64,000 nucleotides of DNA. Source: Daphnia carinata (lineage: Eukaryota > Arthropoda > Branchiopoda > Diplostraca > Daphniidae). Below the pieces are notes generated by a model. That model saw only the letters and a list, made by a program, of their open reading frames with translations, was not told the DNA's origin and did no database searches. Each line of letters starts with the position of its first letter. Within the stretch, counting starts at the first letter, position 1. A program made the translations under genes and the position numbers. Location: contig NC_081335.1 of NCBI RefSeq assembly GCF_022539665.2, positions 5,208,001 through 5,272,000 of the forward strand. Direction: 5' to 3'. Below, in pieces: positions 10,979-23,967 of this stretch.

Positions 10979-12615
10979 TTAAATTAAACAGCAAAATCCT
11001 GCGTAATAAACACTTTCGTAGTCACATTGAACTAGTCGAAATGACCACTGACCTTGCTGACTTCGTAACCCAGCCCATTCCAATTTGATGTCCACAGAGT
11101 GAAGTATTGTTTTCGATGACGACGTTTTTTTTCCAGTTAAATGCCCGCAAATCACTGCCTGTCTCGGCAGTATATTTTATTGCAGAACCTGCAGTCACAG
11201 CGGATCATCCGGAACATCTGAATCCAGCAGCCGACCGTTGCCAAACCCGTTGGTCAGTTGCAGAGTAACGATTTATCTTGGGGTAGTAATAGGGCAAGCA
11301 GACCAGCAGCCGGAGTTCAAGTACTTTAAAATCCTGAAGCTCCGACCAGAATGAATTATTTTCATTTTCACCAGTATTATTATTTTCTAGCGGGACTCGA
11401 CATGAATCGCGTCCGCCAGATGGAATTTTCAGTTCAGTTCGGATCGAGTAATGCACCAGTAATGATGAGCGAAGCCCAGGATTCTTTTATTCTGCTGAAT
11501 AATGCTCTAAAAATTACAGTAATGAATCATCATGCCAACAATTGATTGCAAAATGGAATAGTGGGCGACTAACCGCTAGTGGCTGGAGCCGAATGAGCGC
11601 TGCCAACAACAGTACGCAACAATCACCGTCAATGACCAGGAACCACCGAACAGGCGAGGAGGAAGCATCAGGCGATCGAATCGTCGTTGTCGTTCAATCA
11701 GGGCGGACAATCAGCCGTCAAGACGGACGGATCTCTTTGCAAACAGGGTTTCACGTTAACGGACATCGAGCCATGTCCTGCATGTGGATGACAAATCAAA
11801 TTATCAGTTTACTAGAGAATTACATAGCCACAATTTCTATTAATCCATTGTTCATTCAATGGATTGACAAGTTTTAACATGCTTAACACTATTTAAAATT
11901 TTTTTTCTATTTCTATCTCATTTTTTAATATGAAAACTTTCAGTTGGCTTTTGACCTTTGTCTGCTCGATAATTTATCATACACTCTAATCGTTCACATT
12001 TTACATTTTGAAAACAATTTAAAAAAAAAAATGGTTTCGAAACACCAAGCTTAGTTACAGACAGCGACGCTAAATCCCCCTGATACACCTAGGGATTACA
12101 TGAAAAAGATCAAGTGACGTCAGAGCTTAGTCTCCTGCTAAGATCGTAATTAGTGTTACGAGGATGAAACGAAGAAAACAAAGAACGATTAAAGGCAGGA
12201 CAGAAAATCACGACATTGGAATAAAAGGGAATGTCACGATCTCAGTTTTTAGCTTCTTAGAAAATGTTTGTTGCCCACGCAGAAACTTTCCCGCAAAAAT
12301 GATTGGGAAACCTTTAGCTTTATCAACAAATCAAAGTTTAAAAACGGTTTTCAATTTTAATATAAGCCTTACGTCAAGTTTACCTTATCTTTCTACATAA
12401 TTTCCAAAAGAAAAAAAATATATATATATGTATCTGTAAAGGTCGTATTGTTTACACCGCAAAATAAAACGTAACTTTTTTATCGCGTTTACCAACGATA
12501 AAGATAGACTACGGGGCTTAAAACGCTGTACATTGTTAGAAATTTGACTGTCTCCCAGTCTCTCAATTCAAGCGGACTGCGATCATTTCAAGTCGTATTG
12601 TAAAATTGATTCAAG
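10979..12615. other. 5' flank of kinase-ankyrin gene A, duplicated upstream of copy B
   Basis: From about 11380 the sequence aligns with 19830-21040, for example the stretch ATGAATCGCGTCCGCCAG. Insertions and deletions break reading frames differently in the two copies, so conservation reflects duplication and not coding. Promoter and 5' UTR must lie near 12540-12615, where both copies share TCAATTCAAGCGG. I cannot place a TATA box. Confidence 0.55.
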
Positions 12616-15600
12616 ATGGCATTCAGAAAAAAAGGTTACCCTCTTCAGATTCCATACAGGGATACTTTAGAAAGAATTCCGTTTAAACGTGGCGAGAATA
12701 GGGATAAACAAAGTAACCGCTATTGGGAAAATCTAATAAAGTTACGTGATGATAATCTGGTCCAGTATCGCAGCTTTACGCTACAGGATGATGGCAGGTA
12801 ATTGAACACTTTAGTTTCATTTTGTAAGTTTTCAGTTAAAATTTCAATTAATTGTACAAGCGCACTGAACGAATAGATACCTTGCCATGGAGAGGTGTCA
12901 GGGATCGATGCTCGACTACTGTCTCGGGACATTAGACGGCGCAACTGCCTCACTCATTCAAGGAATTGATGTTATGTGGCAAATTACGTGCGCTGTTGAT
13001 TTTTTATTTCGCAATAAAATTGCGCACGGCGATTTGAAACTTGAGAACGTCCTCTTTAAAAGAATCGATTCGGAACCCCAGCGGGTTGTTGCGAAACTAT
13101 CCGGATATGGATACGACTATCTTCAGTCTACGGTAAAGAAAAAAAATTATCTTTCAAATCTAAAGTTAACTAAATATTTTGTTTTCACAATTGGATGACG
13201 TACAAGGGTGACGTCAGGACGAATTTCTCTAAACTTGGTTGTTTGTACATTTCTGCTGCAACTAAAAAAGAGATGAGACCAGAAGGAGCTCCCACCACCT
13301 GGAAGTTGACTGAAATCGATTTTGACGCCCAAACGCTTGCATTAGAATTGATTAATCTTGTGACTGATGCCAGAAATCCGTTTGCTTTTGAAGCTGGCAC
13401 ATTACTGCGACATCCGTTTTTTATCCGTTACTGCCAATTTGCGTTACCCAGACTAATTAAAGAGCAGGTTAACGGGGAAATTGTGACAAGGTTAAAAATG
13501 AAAGAAAACATTACAGTATGGAAGAAATCATTAGGTGATGGCCAGTCTTCGCATGAAAATTTCAGCGATTTTGAGAGGATCGTAAGTTAAAACGTTTCAA
13601 ATTGCACTTTTACTATAATAATTTTTTCCCCAGCTTTTTATAGAAAATAAAGACATAGAAACTTTATTAACTGAGGCGTCCACAAGAACACCTCAATTAC
13701 TTTCGCAATACATTTGGCATCTTTCCACCAGCGCCTTCCCTAATGGAAATGATGTAGTATTTTAAGTTTTTACGTGGACGGCTTACGGAGCAGTAACCTT
13801 AAATCATTTAATGTTTAGATATCACCTTTTAAGACAGGGAAGGTTCTAGGAAAAGGAAGCTTTGGAAAAGTTTACGAATATTATTATTCCAACAAAGATG
13901 GAGTACGAATTCTGGCCGCCTTCAAAAAATGTAAACCGTTATCGGAGGGACAATCGTGGAAGGAAGAGGCACAACACGTATTTGAACGTGAAATCATTGC
14001 CCTTTCGCAGTTGAACCATCTATTCATCATCAATTACCTAGGAGTAGCAGAAATGACCAACGAAAAGTAAATTCCACACTTAGCACTGTAACGCTCAAGT
14101 TTATTGCATATGATTTGTTCATGCTCCGCGGCAGGTATATTGTAATGGAATTGTGCGAGGGGTCCTTAAAAGACTACTTTAATGGAAATCTGGAACAAGT
14201 TCCTAAAGACTCGTTGGATAACAAAATAATAATAAGTCAAGTGGCCCTTGGTCTGGCCTACATGCACAGCAAAGGAATTATCCACAAGGATTTAAAACTC
14301 GATAACATCCTTCTCAAACGCCAATCCCCTACATCTCCTCTCGTTTTGGCTAAAATCACTGACTTCGGATTGGCTAAAGAATTCAATCCAGAATCTTCTC
14401 GTTTCAGTGACACTATCCATCCAGGCACACCATCTTACATGGCACCCGAACTTCTCTGTGCTTCTCATGGTGCTTATCCGGTCAATTTTGCCAGCGACGT
14501 GTATTCTTTCGGGATAACGGTTGCGCGAATTGCGTTGAAAGGAGATCATCCTTTCACCAGAAGTCAACAACTCATTTCAATGAGAGAAGGGCTGGTTCCA
14601 CCAAAACTTCATGATCTCAGCTGGGACTTGATTGATTTGATCGTCAACTTAATAGATAAAGATCCAACAAAACGTCCTAGCATGGCCTTAGTTTTATGCC
14701 ATCCATATTTCATCTTGACAAATGACAAGACCAAAAGGCATTTCGTCGAACAGCTTTGGCCTGATTTAAGTTTGGACAATAGAAAAGATCAAATGAAAAA
14801 AATTTTCAACAGACACAATTTCCAGGAGTGGTACAGAACAATCACTGCTGATAAGCCAGAAACTGCCAAAGAGAAGGAAGATATGGAGAAAACCTTGCAA
14901 CTGTTCAAAAATGTAAATATCAGTTACTCATAAAAGACCGTTTTTTTTTTTAGCAAACTGTCATCGTAATGAAATCTGCCATACATTAAACATTAACGCA
15001 AAACCCCGAACGTTAATTTTTATGCATTTCAGAGTCAAGGAGATTGTACAGCAGAAAGCTTGTATCCCGTCAAAAAATACAAACAAAAAATTAAGAATGC
15101 CTTAACGGCGGAATACGATGCTAAAGTTGGACACCAGATCGAGGAGGTAAACAACAAGTGCGCAAGCCGAATGCCAACGTGATTGTTATTTTATCGTTAC
15201 ATTGTAGATCTCTTCAAATCACTATCTGTTTGATTATTACCAATCCAAAAGTCGCACAAGTTCAAGACATGAACCCAAATCGGTTCACAAGGAGGTCAAT
15301 CCCGAAAACGAAGATAACTCCGGGAAACAAACTAATCAGGTATTCGTTGTAAAGACAACAATGACGAACTACCATCAAAATATGACAATATCACCATTTT
15401 TCAGAAAACTTCAAAGCAGTATCTTCAACACCACCTATCCCGAAATCGACTGCACAAGCTGATTCAAAATAAGCCAGGGCTGTTGGTGTCTTACATCTGG
15501 TTTTGCTTAGCTGAAATAGCTAACAACTCGCCCGCCAATTCTTCGACAGCGACAACTAGTCAGCAAAAGCCGACTGCGCCAGGCGTAAAAAAACATCAAT

Positions 15601-17602
15601 TGGCGCAATTCAGACATTGGGTACTCAACCAATTTTGTTTTTTAAGTAAAAATTAATCAGATGAACGGAAATTAAACAGTGGAGTCTTACACGAACAAGA
15701 GTAATGATGTCATTGCTTAACTATTTGCAAATTATTGTGCAGATTACCAACGAGTTGCAATGGTGCAGTTTTTTCTACGATGACGAAAAAATCGCTGATG
15801 AACTATGGAAAATGAAGTATCCTGAAACTTCCGAAACCACGCAGGAATCAAAAAAGGAAATTATACGAACAGCGGCGAAATGCAACATCTCACTAGCTGT
15901 TTGGACAGAAGTACTCAAGTGGATGGGAAAGAACGCTTCAGCTTTGCTTCGTGAAGTAGTTCAAAGCCACGTTCCAAATGCTCCAAAAGTTGCAGAAATG
16001 ATTCTCGAAAAGCATTGGTTCAAGGAAGAACAATTTTCTTCGTTGCATTTGGCAGCCTTTAATGAAGGAAACTACACAGACCAAATAATGCGAGCATTAC
16101 TTGATAGCAAAAAAATTCCAACAGCGACTGAAGATGGACTTAGCCCGGTTCACATCGCAGCCCAAAATGAGTCAAACTGCGGAGGTAGACTATTAAAACT
16201 TCTCCTGGATAAGGGTGCGGACCCAAATGCTTGTTTCCAAGACGGAACTACGCCCGTCCATTGGGCAGCCTTGAATCAGGGGAAATACGCAGCCGAAATT
16301 TTAAAATTCCTACTCGATTGCGGTGGCAATAGCGATAAAATCGATGAATATGGTTTGAAACCAATTCATTATGCAACGTTGAATACTAGTGATTCTGCAT
16401 TCACACTGTTGGACGTGCTACTTAAAAAACGAGGTGCCAACGCCATTGACAGCACTGGAAGAACGTTACTTCTTCATTTTGCAGTGTTGAACGAAAGAGA
16501 TTGTGTGCACGGAAAAGGAATCCTGAAAAAATTACTTGAAAATAGAGAAAATCCCAATATCGGAGATAACGAGGGTTGCACCCCTCTTCATTTAGCAACA
16601 CGTGACGAAACATTTCAGCGAACTGAAAGTATTCGACTTATTCTACAATATCGCAGCAATCCGAATGCTGCTGACCAATTAGGACGGACACCTGTTCACT
16701 ACGCTGCAGCTAATGAAGGAGAACATGCTTATGAATACCTTAAGCTTTTGTTGGCTTTCAAGGGAAATTTGAACATTAGGGACAAAGATGGACTCACACC
16801 TACTCATTATACCATCATCAATAAAGGAAAATGTGGGGACGAAATGAGAAAACTAGTTGGCGTCAACCCACAAAAAACAAACGCACACCTCAACAACAAT
16901 GGCGAGTCGTTGCTTCATCACGTTATCGCTAAAAATGACGTTCAACTGGAGATTGTTCAATTGGCAATCCAAAACGGGGGCGATCCGAACGCAATAGACA
17001 AGTCTGGGCGCTCTTCTGTTCATTCAGCCATCTCGCTGAATGAATCACTTGTAGGACTAGACATATTAAAGCTGCTGCTTGCAAATGGAGGAAACGTTAA
17101 CCTTCAGGACAAGGAGAAAAAATTTACACCTGTTCATTTAGCGGCATCTAGTTTGGGAGGAAGGTTGCCTGAAAAGATGAAGATTCTTCTTAAAAGCGGT
17201 GGAGATGTTAATACGCAGGGCAACGATGGGATCACGCCCCTGCATTTAGCGGTTGCGAATTCGGGAATTTACGCACCTCAACTGACGAGGATATTGCTCA
17301 AATTTGGAGCTGACGTGAATGCAATTGACGTTAATCAACGAACGCCCTTACATGAGGCAATCAGAAATGAAAACGATGACATTAGTTTTGACGCGATCCA
17401 GCAGCTGATCGAAAAAGGCGCAAATCCGAACGCTCGTGACAGCAAAGGACTAACACCGGCCCATTACGCCGTAAAATACAGAAGAGGCAACTCTGACAAA
17501 GTGATGAAGCTTCTGTTACAACATGGAGGCAGTATGAAGATCAAAGACAATAAAGGGATGACGCCACAACATCTTGCCGAATATTTCCTGCCAACTGCTT
17601 GA
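12616..17602 (+). CDS. Pseudokinase-kinase-ankyrin fusion protein, gene A, 10 exons
   Basis: Exons, by GT-AG joins with consistent phase: 12616-12797, 12877-13132, 13207-13581, 13634-13753, 13819-14066, 14135-14912, 15033-15146, 15208-15339, 15405-15620, 15743-17602; 1426 residues. Domain 1 (about 1-270) is a degenerate kinase: the N-lobe is shortened and lacks the usual catalytic lysine motif, the loop reads HGDLKLEN (111-118), and DFG is replaced by SGY (136-138). Domain 2 (about 312-590) looks active: GKGSFG glycine loop (322-327), HKDLKLDN (444-451), DFG (470-472) and an APE motif. Each kinase lobe is followed by a helical tail ending in a (Q/G)LL(S/V).YIW motif that faintly recalls the last helix of IRE1/RNase L KEN domains, but I do not see the nuclease residues. 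The C-terminal exon carries about 15 ankyrin repeats with a TPVH(Y/W)AA..NEG pattern. A cytosolic signalling or sensor role is inferred. The exact ATG is uncertain; the paralogue's longer exon 1 supports it. Confidence 0.82.
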
Positions 17603-20600
17603 CTGCAAATAATAACATTCTTCTTACAGAACGTCGCGGCGCAATTACCTTGTTTTAACTTAGTCATTACGTAGTATTAAAAAAATTCGTCATTATGCTA
17701 ATAAACGATAAAGGATTTCCCGGGATTTCCCTAGTGCCTAATCAATTTCCCCGTTTTCTGATAAATATAATTATACGCTTTCTCCTCCATTTTATCCCGA
17801 TTAATACACCTATCTTGTTTGAGAATACCGTAACAGACAATTGGTCGTTGTTGTCCCAGTGTTCGTAAACAATTTTAGCAATCATTACGTCATCTAAAAT
17901 TTTAATCATATGCAAACGCAGGGGATAACCATTTCTTTCGACTATCTCCTACCCCCCCATCCCAACAGTTCACCCCCCCCCCCCCCAACAGTATCCCAAC
18001 AACAACTGATGTCCATCATCCCACTATCAGCCCACCACCATCTGTCGCCCACTCCCAATCCGACATTCTGAAAGAAAATAACCTTGTGACAATGGAGACC
18101 AAAACGTGTCGGGAAAAAGTCTAAAACCAGGCATGCTGATGATGAAAAATATTGGATAGGAACCCATTCAGCATCTGCTGACTAAAGATCTGAGTAGATG
18201 ACGATGCTAAATCTTACTAGTCGTTAGTGGAGGAGAAATCTTAATTTTAAAAAAAACGGAAGGGGGGGGGGGATACGAGTGACACAAGAACATATTCCAT
18301 GGAAAAAGGTTGTAGGTTTCCCACAAAAAAAAACTGAACAGTTTGGATGTGCCTTAAGCGTTAAAAAGAGATACTAATTTACGGATTGGGACAGATAATG
18401 GATGGTTGGCGGCAACAAATGGTCTTAGATTTCAGTGAAATCATCAGTTTAACCATATGGTATTTCTAGATCCTTCTAAATACATAGAAGTACACAGCAT
18501 GCCCATTGATCTTGCTGATGACGCCTGATGAATTTCCAGCTTTGCAACAGCTTTCACGTTGAGCCAGCTGCGACATGGAGAGCGGACACTGACGCCATAA
18601 GATTCAGTTTGATGTATACCTTCCAACAGCATCTTTTCATGCCACATCTTGTTTTTTAAAATGTTATGCAACGATAGAGCGTGCAATGAAAAAACGAAAC
18701 TATGTATAAATGTTCACTTCATTGATGCTTGCCTATTGTCTGCTCGAATTAAACACCATCACTGTGCGTAAAGTTTAATTGAAATTGCAGTGAGACGGGC
18801 TTAATATGAAGCACTGGAAAATTATGTCTGAAATTCTAATATTGTTGAAGTACCCACGGCTTTAATGGTATCGCATAAATTCACTTGAGTAACACAGTTT
18901 GAACAAATACAATTACTCTGTCGTTTCACACCCATCAACGACAGAGCCCAAAGATCGATTGAATGAGTGATGCAGCGACTGTCGAAGAAGAAAGAAAGCG
19001 GCCATTTTGATTTTTGTTCACCCTTTCCCCCAGCTGGCAAAACTTCCCTCAAAAAAACCTTGCTGTTTCTTGCAACTGACAAAACAAAAATGGCCGAATA
19101 GCAAATGACGAATGATGAAGGGAAAGGCATCCACTCGGGGCAATGTAGCTGGTGGAAAAACATAATTACCGACAGCAAATGCCAAAATCAGTTAAAATTT
19201 ATTGTCTCGCCCGAAAGGGAACGTTGACTAGAATCCAATTCTTGTTCGTGTCAACACCCAATATCTAATACGGATGCTGTGGTTGTCGATTTTTGTTGGC
19301 TTTCGTTATAGTAATAGAGAACCATGTATAGAAGCTTCCAGCACGATCCGTGTCGTAGAGGACGACAGATGTTTCCATTTCAGTCTTTCTTCAACATTCT
19401 AAACGTTGATAAGTTATAGAAAACAGGTGTATTGAAAAGTGAATTATTTTGGTGCGTTTGGATTTTCTCATAAAACAGTTTCACTAGTTTGATAGCGGCT
19501 GATATGGTGCATTCGAAACGTTAGCATTTCTAACAATGTTTTGTACATTTCGTTAAGTGAATTGGCTTCGATAATCGTGTTTTTCTAAATAACAGCGAGT
19601 TGATGAGGCCTCTTTTCAACGCATCAGTCCAGTGACAAAGTTGATAATGATGAATTGTTTTTAACAGTGTAATCGTTACATTTCCATAGCGACAAATTAG
19701 GTGAATGGCCTAAAAAAACTCTTCGTTCTATGGGTTTTACAACAATGGCATTAATGGGACTCACAGTGTCAACGAATGAGTTAATCAAACGATCAACACC
19801 CTGATGCCCCAGCCGGATTGAATTATTTTCAAGCGGGGTTCAATATGAATCGCGTCCGCCAGGTGGAATTTTCAATTCAGTTCGGATCGGGTAATGCGCC
19901 AGCAATGATGGGCGAAGCTCAAGATTCTTTTATTCCGCTTGATAACGCTTTAGAAATTCAAGTAACGAGTCGATATACCTGCAATTGACTGTAAAGTGGA
20001 ACATTGGGCAATTAACCGCTAGTGGCCGGAACCGAATGAACGCTGCCAACAATGCAGCTGACCGAATTGCCGTTGTGGTTCAATCAGGGCGGACATTCGG
20101 CCATCGAGACGGATGGATCTCTTTACGAACAGCGTCGTTACCGGCCATTGAGCCATGTCCTGCAACATGGATGACATATTCAATTATCAGTTCACTTGAT
20201 TGCTTGTTTCACATAATCATTTCTATCGACCCATCGTTAACTCAATGGACTGAAAAGTTTTTAACAAGGTTAAGAGTATATTTTACTTTTTCCTATTTCC
20301 ATCTCTTTTTTTAAGAAACTAAGCCTTCATTCGGTTTTTGACTTGTCTGTTCGACAATTTATCATACACTCTAATCGTTCTCATTTCACTTTACATTTCG
20401 TGAACAATTTTGAAAAACAGAAAACAAAAATGCTTTCGAAACATCAAGCTCAACTACAGATAGTGACGCTAAGCCTCCGAGACAAATCTAGTGATTACAT
20501 TTTTTAAAAAATCAAACGAAGTCACAGCTTAGTCTCCTGGTAAGTTCTTAATTATTATTCTGAGAATACAAAAAAAAAAACAAAAAAAAACAAAAAACAA

Positions 20601-21039
20601 AAAAGAAAAATTAAGGCAGGTCAAAAAGCACGACATTGGAATAAAGGGGAATGCTGCGATCTCCCAGTTTTTAGCTTCTTGAAGAAAGTCTGTGGCCTAC
20701 GCAAAAAATATCCCACAAAATGATACTGCAACCTTTAGCCTTTATCAGCAATTCCATGTTTACAAACGGTCTCCATGTAAAATATAAACCCAACGTCAAT
20801 TTTCCTTTATCTTTCCACATTACTTTCGAATGGAAAACAAATAAATACATATACATACAATAGGTGTCGCACTGTTTAGGCTACAATATAAAACCTAACT
20901 TACTAATCGTGTTAGCCAAAGATAAAGGTAGACAACGGTTCTTTTCGGACGTGTACATTATTCACGAATTTGACTGTCTTACAGTCCCTCAATTCAAGCG
21001 GGCTGCGATCAATTCTAAGTCTTAATGAAAATCTGATTC
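17603..21039. other. Duplicated 3' flank of gene A and 5' flank of gene B
   Basis: A poly(A) signal AATAAA lies at 17700-17705, 98 bp after the gene A stop. Homopolymer tracts follow (C-run near 17972, G-run near 18262). From about 18340 to 19800 the sequence aligns with 32450-33790 and, after a deletion, with 34370-34440, which is TMEM63-like coding sequence. From about 19810 it switches to the copy of 11380-12615. An A-rich tract lies at 20571-20610. No intact gene is visible. Confidence 0.6.
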
Positions 21040-23159
21040 ATGATGGCATACAGGCACAATCCTTCTCCATTCTACCGCAATTCCCCTTTTTTGCGTCCAT
21101 TCTATCGGCGTTCGGCTAGTTTTTTGTCCAACAGCAGCGGAATTATGGTCAGTTACGAAAAGGGTGAAAAGGTCGCCTTAAAAAAAATCCCATTTAAACC
21201 TGACGAGAATAGCGATGAGCAAAGTGAGCACTACTGGGAAAATCTAACAAAGTTACGTGATGAGAATCTGGTTCAGTATCGCAGCTTTACGCTACAAGAC
21301 GATGGCAGGTAATAGAACAGTTTCTTTTTGTAAGTTTTCTTTTAGAATTTAAGTTACTGTACAAGTGCACTGAATGAACAGAAACCTTTCGATGGAGTTG
21401 TGTCAGGGATCGATGCTCGAATACTGTCGCGGGACATTAGACCGCTCAGTTGCGAAACTCGTTAAAGGAATTGATATAATGTGGCAAATCACGTGCGCTG
21501 TTGATTACTTATTTCGCCAAAAAATTGGGCACGGAGATTTGAAACTGGAAAATGTGCTCTTTAAAAAAGTCGATTCGGATCCCCAGCGGGTTGTTACCAA
21601 ACTATCCGGATATGGATGCAATTATCCTCAGTCTGCGGTAGAAAAAAGAAATTTATTTTTCAACTCTTAAGTTTAGTAAAAAAATATTTTTTTCACAATT
21701 TGATAACGTACAAGGATGACGTCAAGACGGATTTTTCCAAATTCGGCTGCTTATACATTTCCGCTGCAACTAAAAAGGAGATAAGACCAGACGGAGCTAC
21801 CACCACCTGGAATTTGGCTGGAATCGATTTTAACGCCCAATGGCTTGCATTCGAATTGATTAACCTGGTGATTGATGACAAAAATCCGTTTACTTTTGAA
21901 GCTGGCACATTACTGCGACATCCGTTTTTTATCCGTTACTGCCAATATGCATTACCAAGACTAATTAACGAGCAGGCTAACGAGGAAATTGTGACAAGGT
22001 TAAAAATGAAAGGAAACCTTGCAATATGGAACAAATCTTTAGTTGACGGCCATCCTTTACATAAAAATTTCAGCGATCTAGAAAGGATAGTAAGTTAAAA
22101 CGTTTGGATTTGCTCATCTACCATAATCATTTTTTTCCAGCTTTTTTCAGAAAATAAAGACATAGGAGCTGCATTGACTGAGGCATCCACAAGAACACCT
22201 CAATTACTTTCGCAATACATTTGGCACCTTTCGACTACCACCTTTCCTAAAGAAAATAATGTAGTATTAAGTTTTAACATAGTCGGTGTACGAAGCAGTA
22301 AGCTTAAATCATTTAATATTTAGATATCACTTTTGAAGACAGGGAAGGTTCTAGGAAAAGGAAGCTATGGAAAAGTTTACGAATGTTATTATACCAACAA
22401 CGATGGAATACCAATTCTGGCCGCCTGCAAAAAAAGTAAAACGTTATCGGAAGAACAGTCGAGGAAGGCAGATGCAGATGGTGTATACGAACGTGAAATC
22501 CGTGCCCTTTCGAAGCTGAATCATTTATTCATCATCAAATACCTCGGAGTAGCAGAAATGACCAACGAAAAGTAAAATTCCATATTTACTTTTGTAACGA
22601 TCTTGTTTATTTAATTTTGATTTGTTCATGCTCCGCGGCAGGTATATTTTTTTGGAATTGTGTGAGGGATCCTTAAAGAAGTACGTTGAAGGAAAGCTCG
22701 AACGAGTTCCTAAAGATTCGTTGGATGATAAAATAATAATAAGTCAAGTGGCCCTTGGTCTGGCCTACCTCCACAGCGAAGGAACCATCCCCAAGGATTT
22801 GAAACTCGATAACATCCTTCTCAAACGTCAGTCACCTGCATCCCCTCTCGTCTTGGCTAAGATCACCGATTTCGGATTTGCTAAAGAACTGAAATCCGAA
22901 TCTTCTAGTTTCAGTGTCACTATCCACCCAGGCACAAAATCTTACATGGCACCCGAACTTCTCCTTGCTCCTCATGGTGCTTATCCGGCTAATTTTGCCA
23001 GCGACGTGTATTCTTTGGGCATAACAATTGCGCGAATTGTATTGAAAGGAAAGCATCCTTTCGGCACCAACATAATTGGACAATTGCAAATTATCAGAGG
23101 GATCGCGAAGCGATCCCGATAGATAATTAGAATTGTGTAAGAAAATAAATGAAGAGACG

Positions 23160-23329
23160 ACCCTAAGGGTGTAGACACATTTATTTTAGCTAAACTTCAA
23201 AGAGAAAAAAGAAAAAAGAAACGAAACCAAAGGAAAAAAGGGACAACTCCCCCTTTTTTTTTTTTTTTTTTCTTTCTCCCTCTTCCCCCTGCACGCGGCC
23301 TAAGCCGCCCATACACCTCAGACATATTT
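23160..23329 (+). repeat. DIRS left inverted terminal repeat
   Basis: About 170 bp, from ACCCTAAGGGTGTAGACA to CTCAGACATATTT, present as the reverse complement at 28378-28551. It includes a long C5-T18 tract. The 75 bp outside it (23086-23159) are specific to the left end and are matched only by the internal complementary region. Confidence 0.9.
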
Positions 23330-23822
23330 GCTACACGTCTAAAGTGATAACACTTGAAGAACTTGACGTAGATAAACAGAACAAACTATAAAGGATGAAA
23401 CTTCAAACATAATACATGCCGAACGAGAAGAGACAACCACGCAGAGATAAAGAAAACCCTCAACAGAGAAAAAAACCTGAATTTTCCAGGAGTAAAAATA
23501 ACTCTGTTGGGGAAAAAATTGTGAGGGAAACAAAAAATTGAACACAAGGGCTAGAGATACTCCATCTCTTCCTTTTTTCATCCGCTTGCGACTTCCGAAC
23601 TCCAGCGGGTAGAAACAAAACTCCTTTTGGTTAGTCGCCTTGGCCAAAACCATCCGTCCTTCCGTCGTCGATTCGCGGTCTCTTACTTGCTCTGGCTGGT
23701 TGAACCCTGGCACGACGGAGTGTAGAATATAAACAAAGATAGCCCAAAAACACAAATAACGGACCATGTAACTAAATAAATGAAAAGGATCCAGAAACCA
23801 GGGTGGGCTGGCGGGTAGACGT

Positions 23823-23946
23823 ACCCTTAGGGTCGTCTCTTCATTTATTTTCTTACACAATTCTAATTATCTATCGGGATCGCTTCGCGATCCCTCTGAT
23901 AATTTGCAATTGTGTAGCGAAAAACATTTCGCTAGACTCTAAGGGT
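23823..23946. repeat. DIRS internal complementary region
   Basis: The reverse complement of this 124-bp segment reads as the outer right end (28541-28579 type sequence) joined at CAATT to the outer left end (23086-23171 type sequence), including the palindromic GATCGCGAAGCGATC. In DIRS1 this region is thought to template joining of the two ends into a circle. Its perfect juxtaposition fixes both element boundaries. Confidence 0.9.
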
Positions 23947-23967
23947 GACTTTAAAGGCCTACCTAAG

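Noticed and set aside
12616-17602. Assignment as RNase L or IRE1 orthologue
   Set aside because: Domain order differs and the KEN nuclease residues are not visible; only the last-helix resemblance remains.
17965-18275. C- and G-runs as a regulatory G-quadruplex
   Set aside because: Simple homopolymer tracts in an intergenic duplicated flank; nothing links them to a promoter.
18822-19178. Minus-strand frame also partly present at 33060-33306
   Set aside because: Explained by segmental duplication; indels shift the frame between copies.
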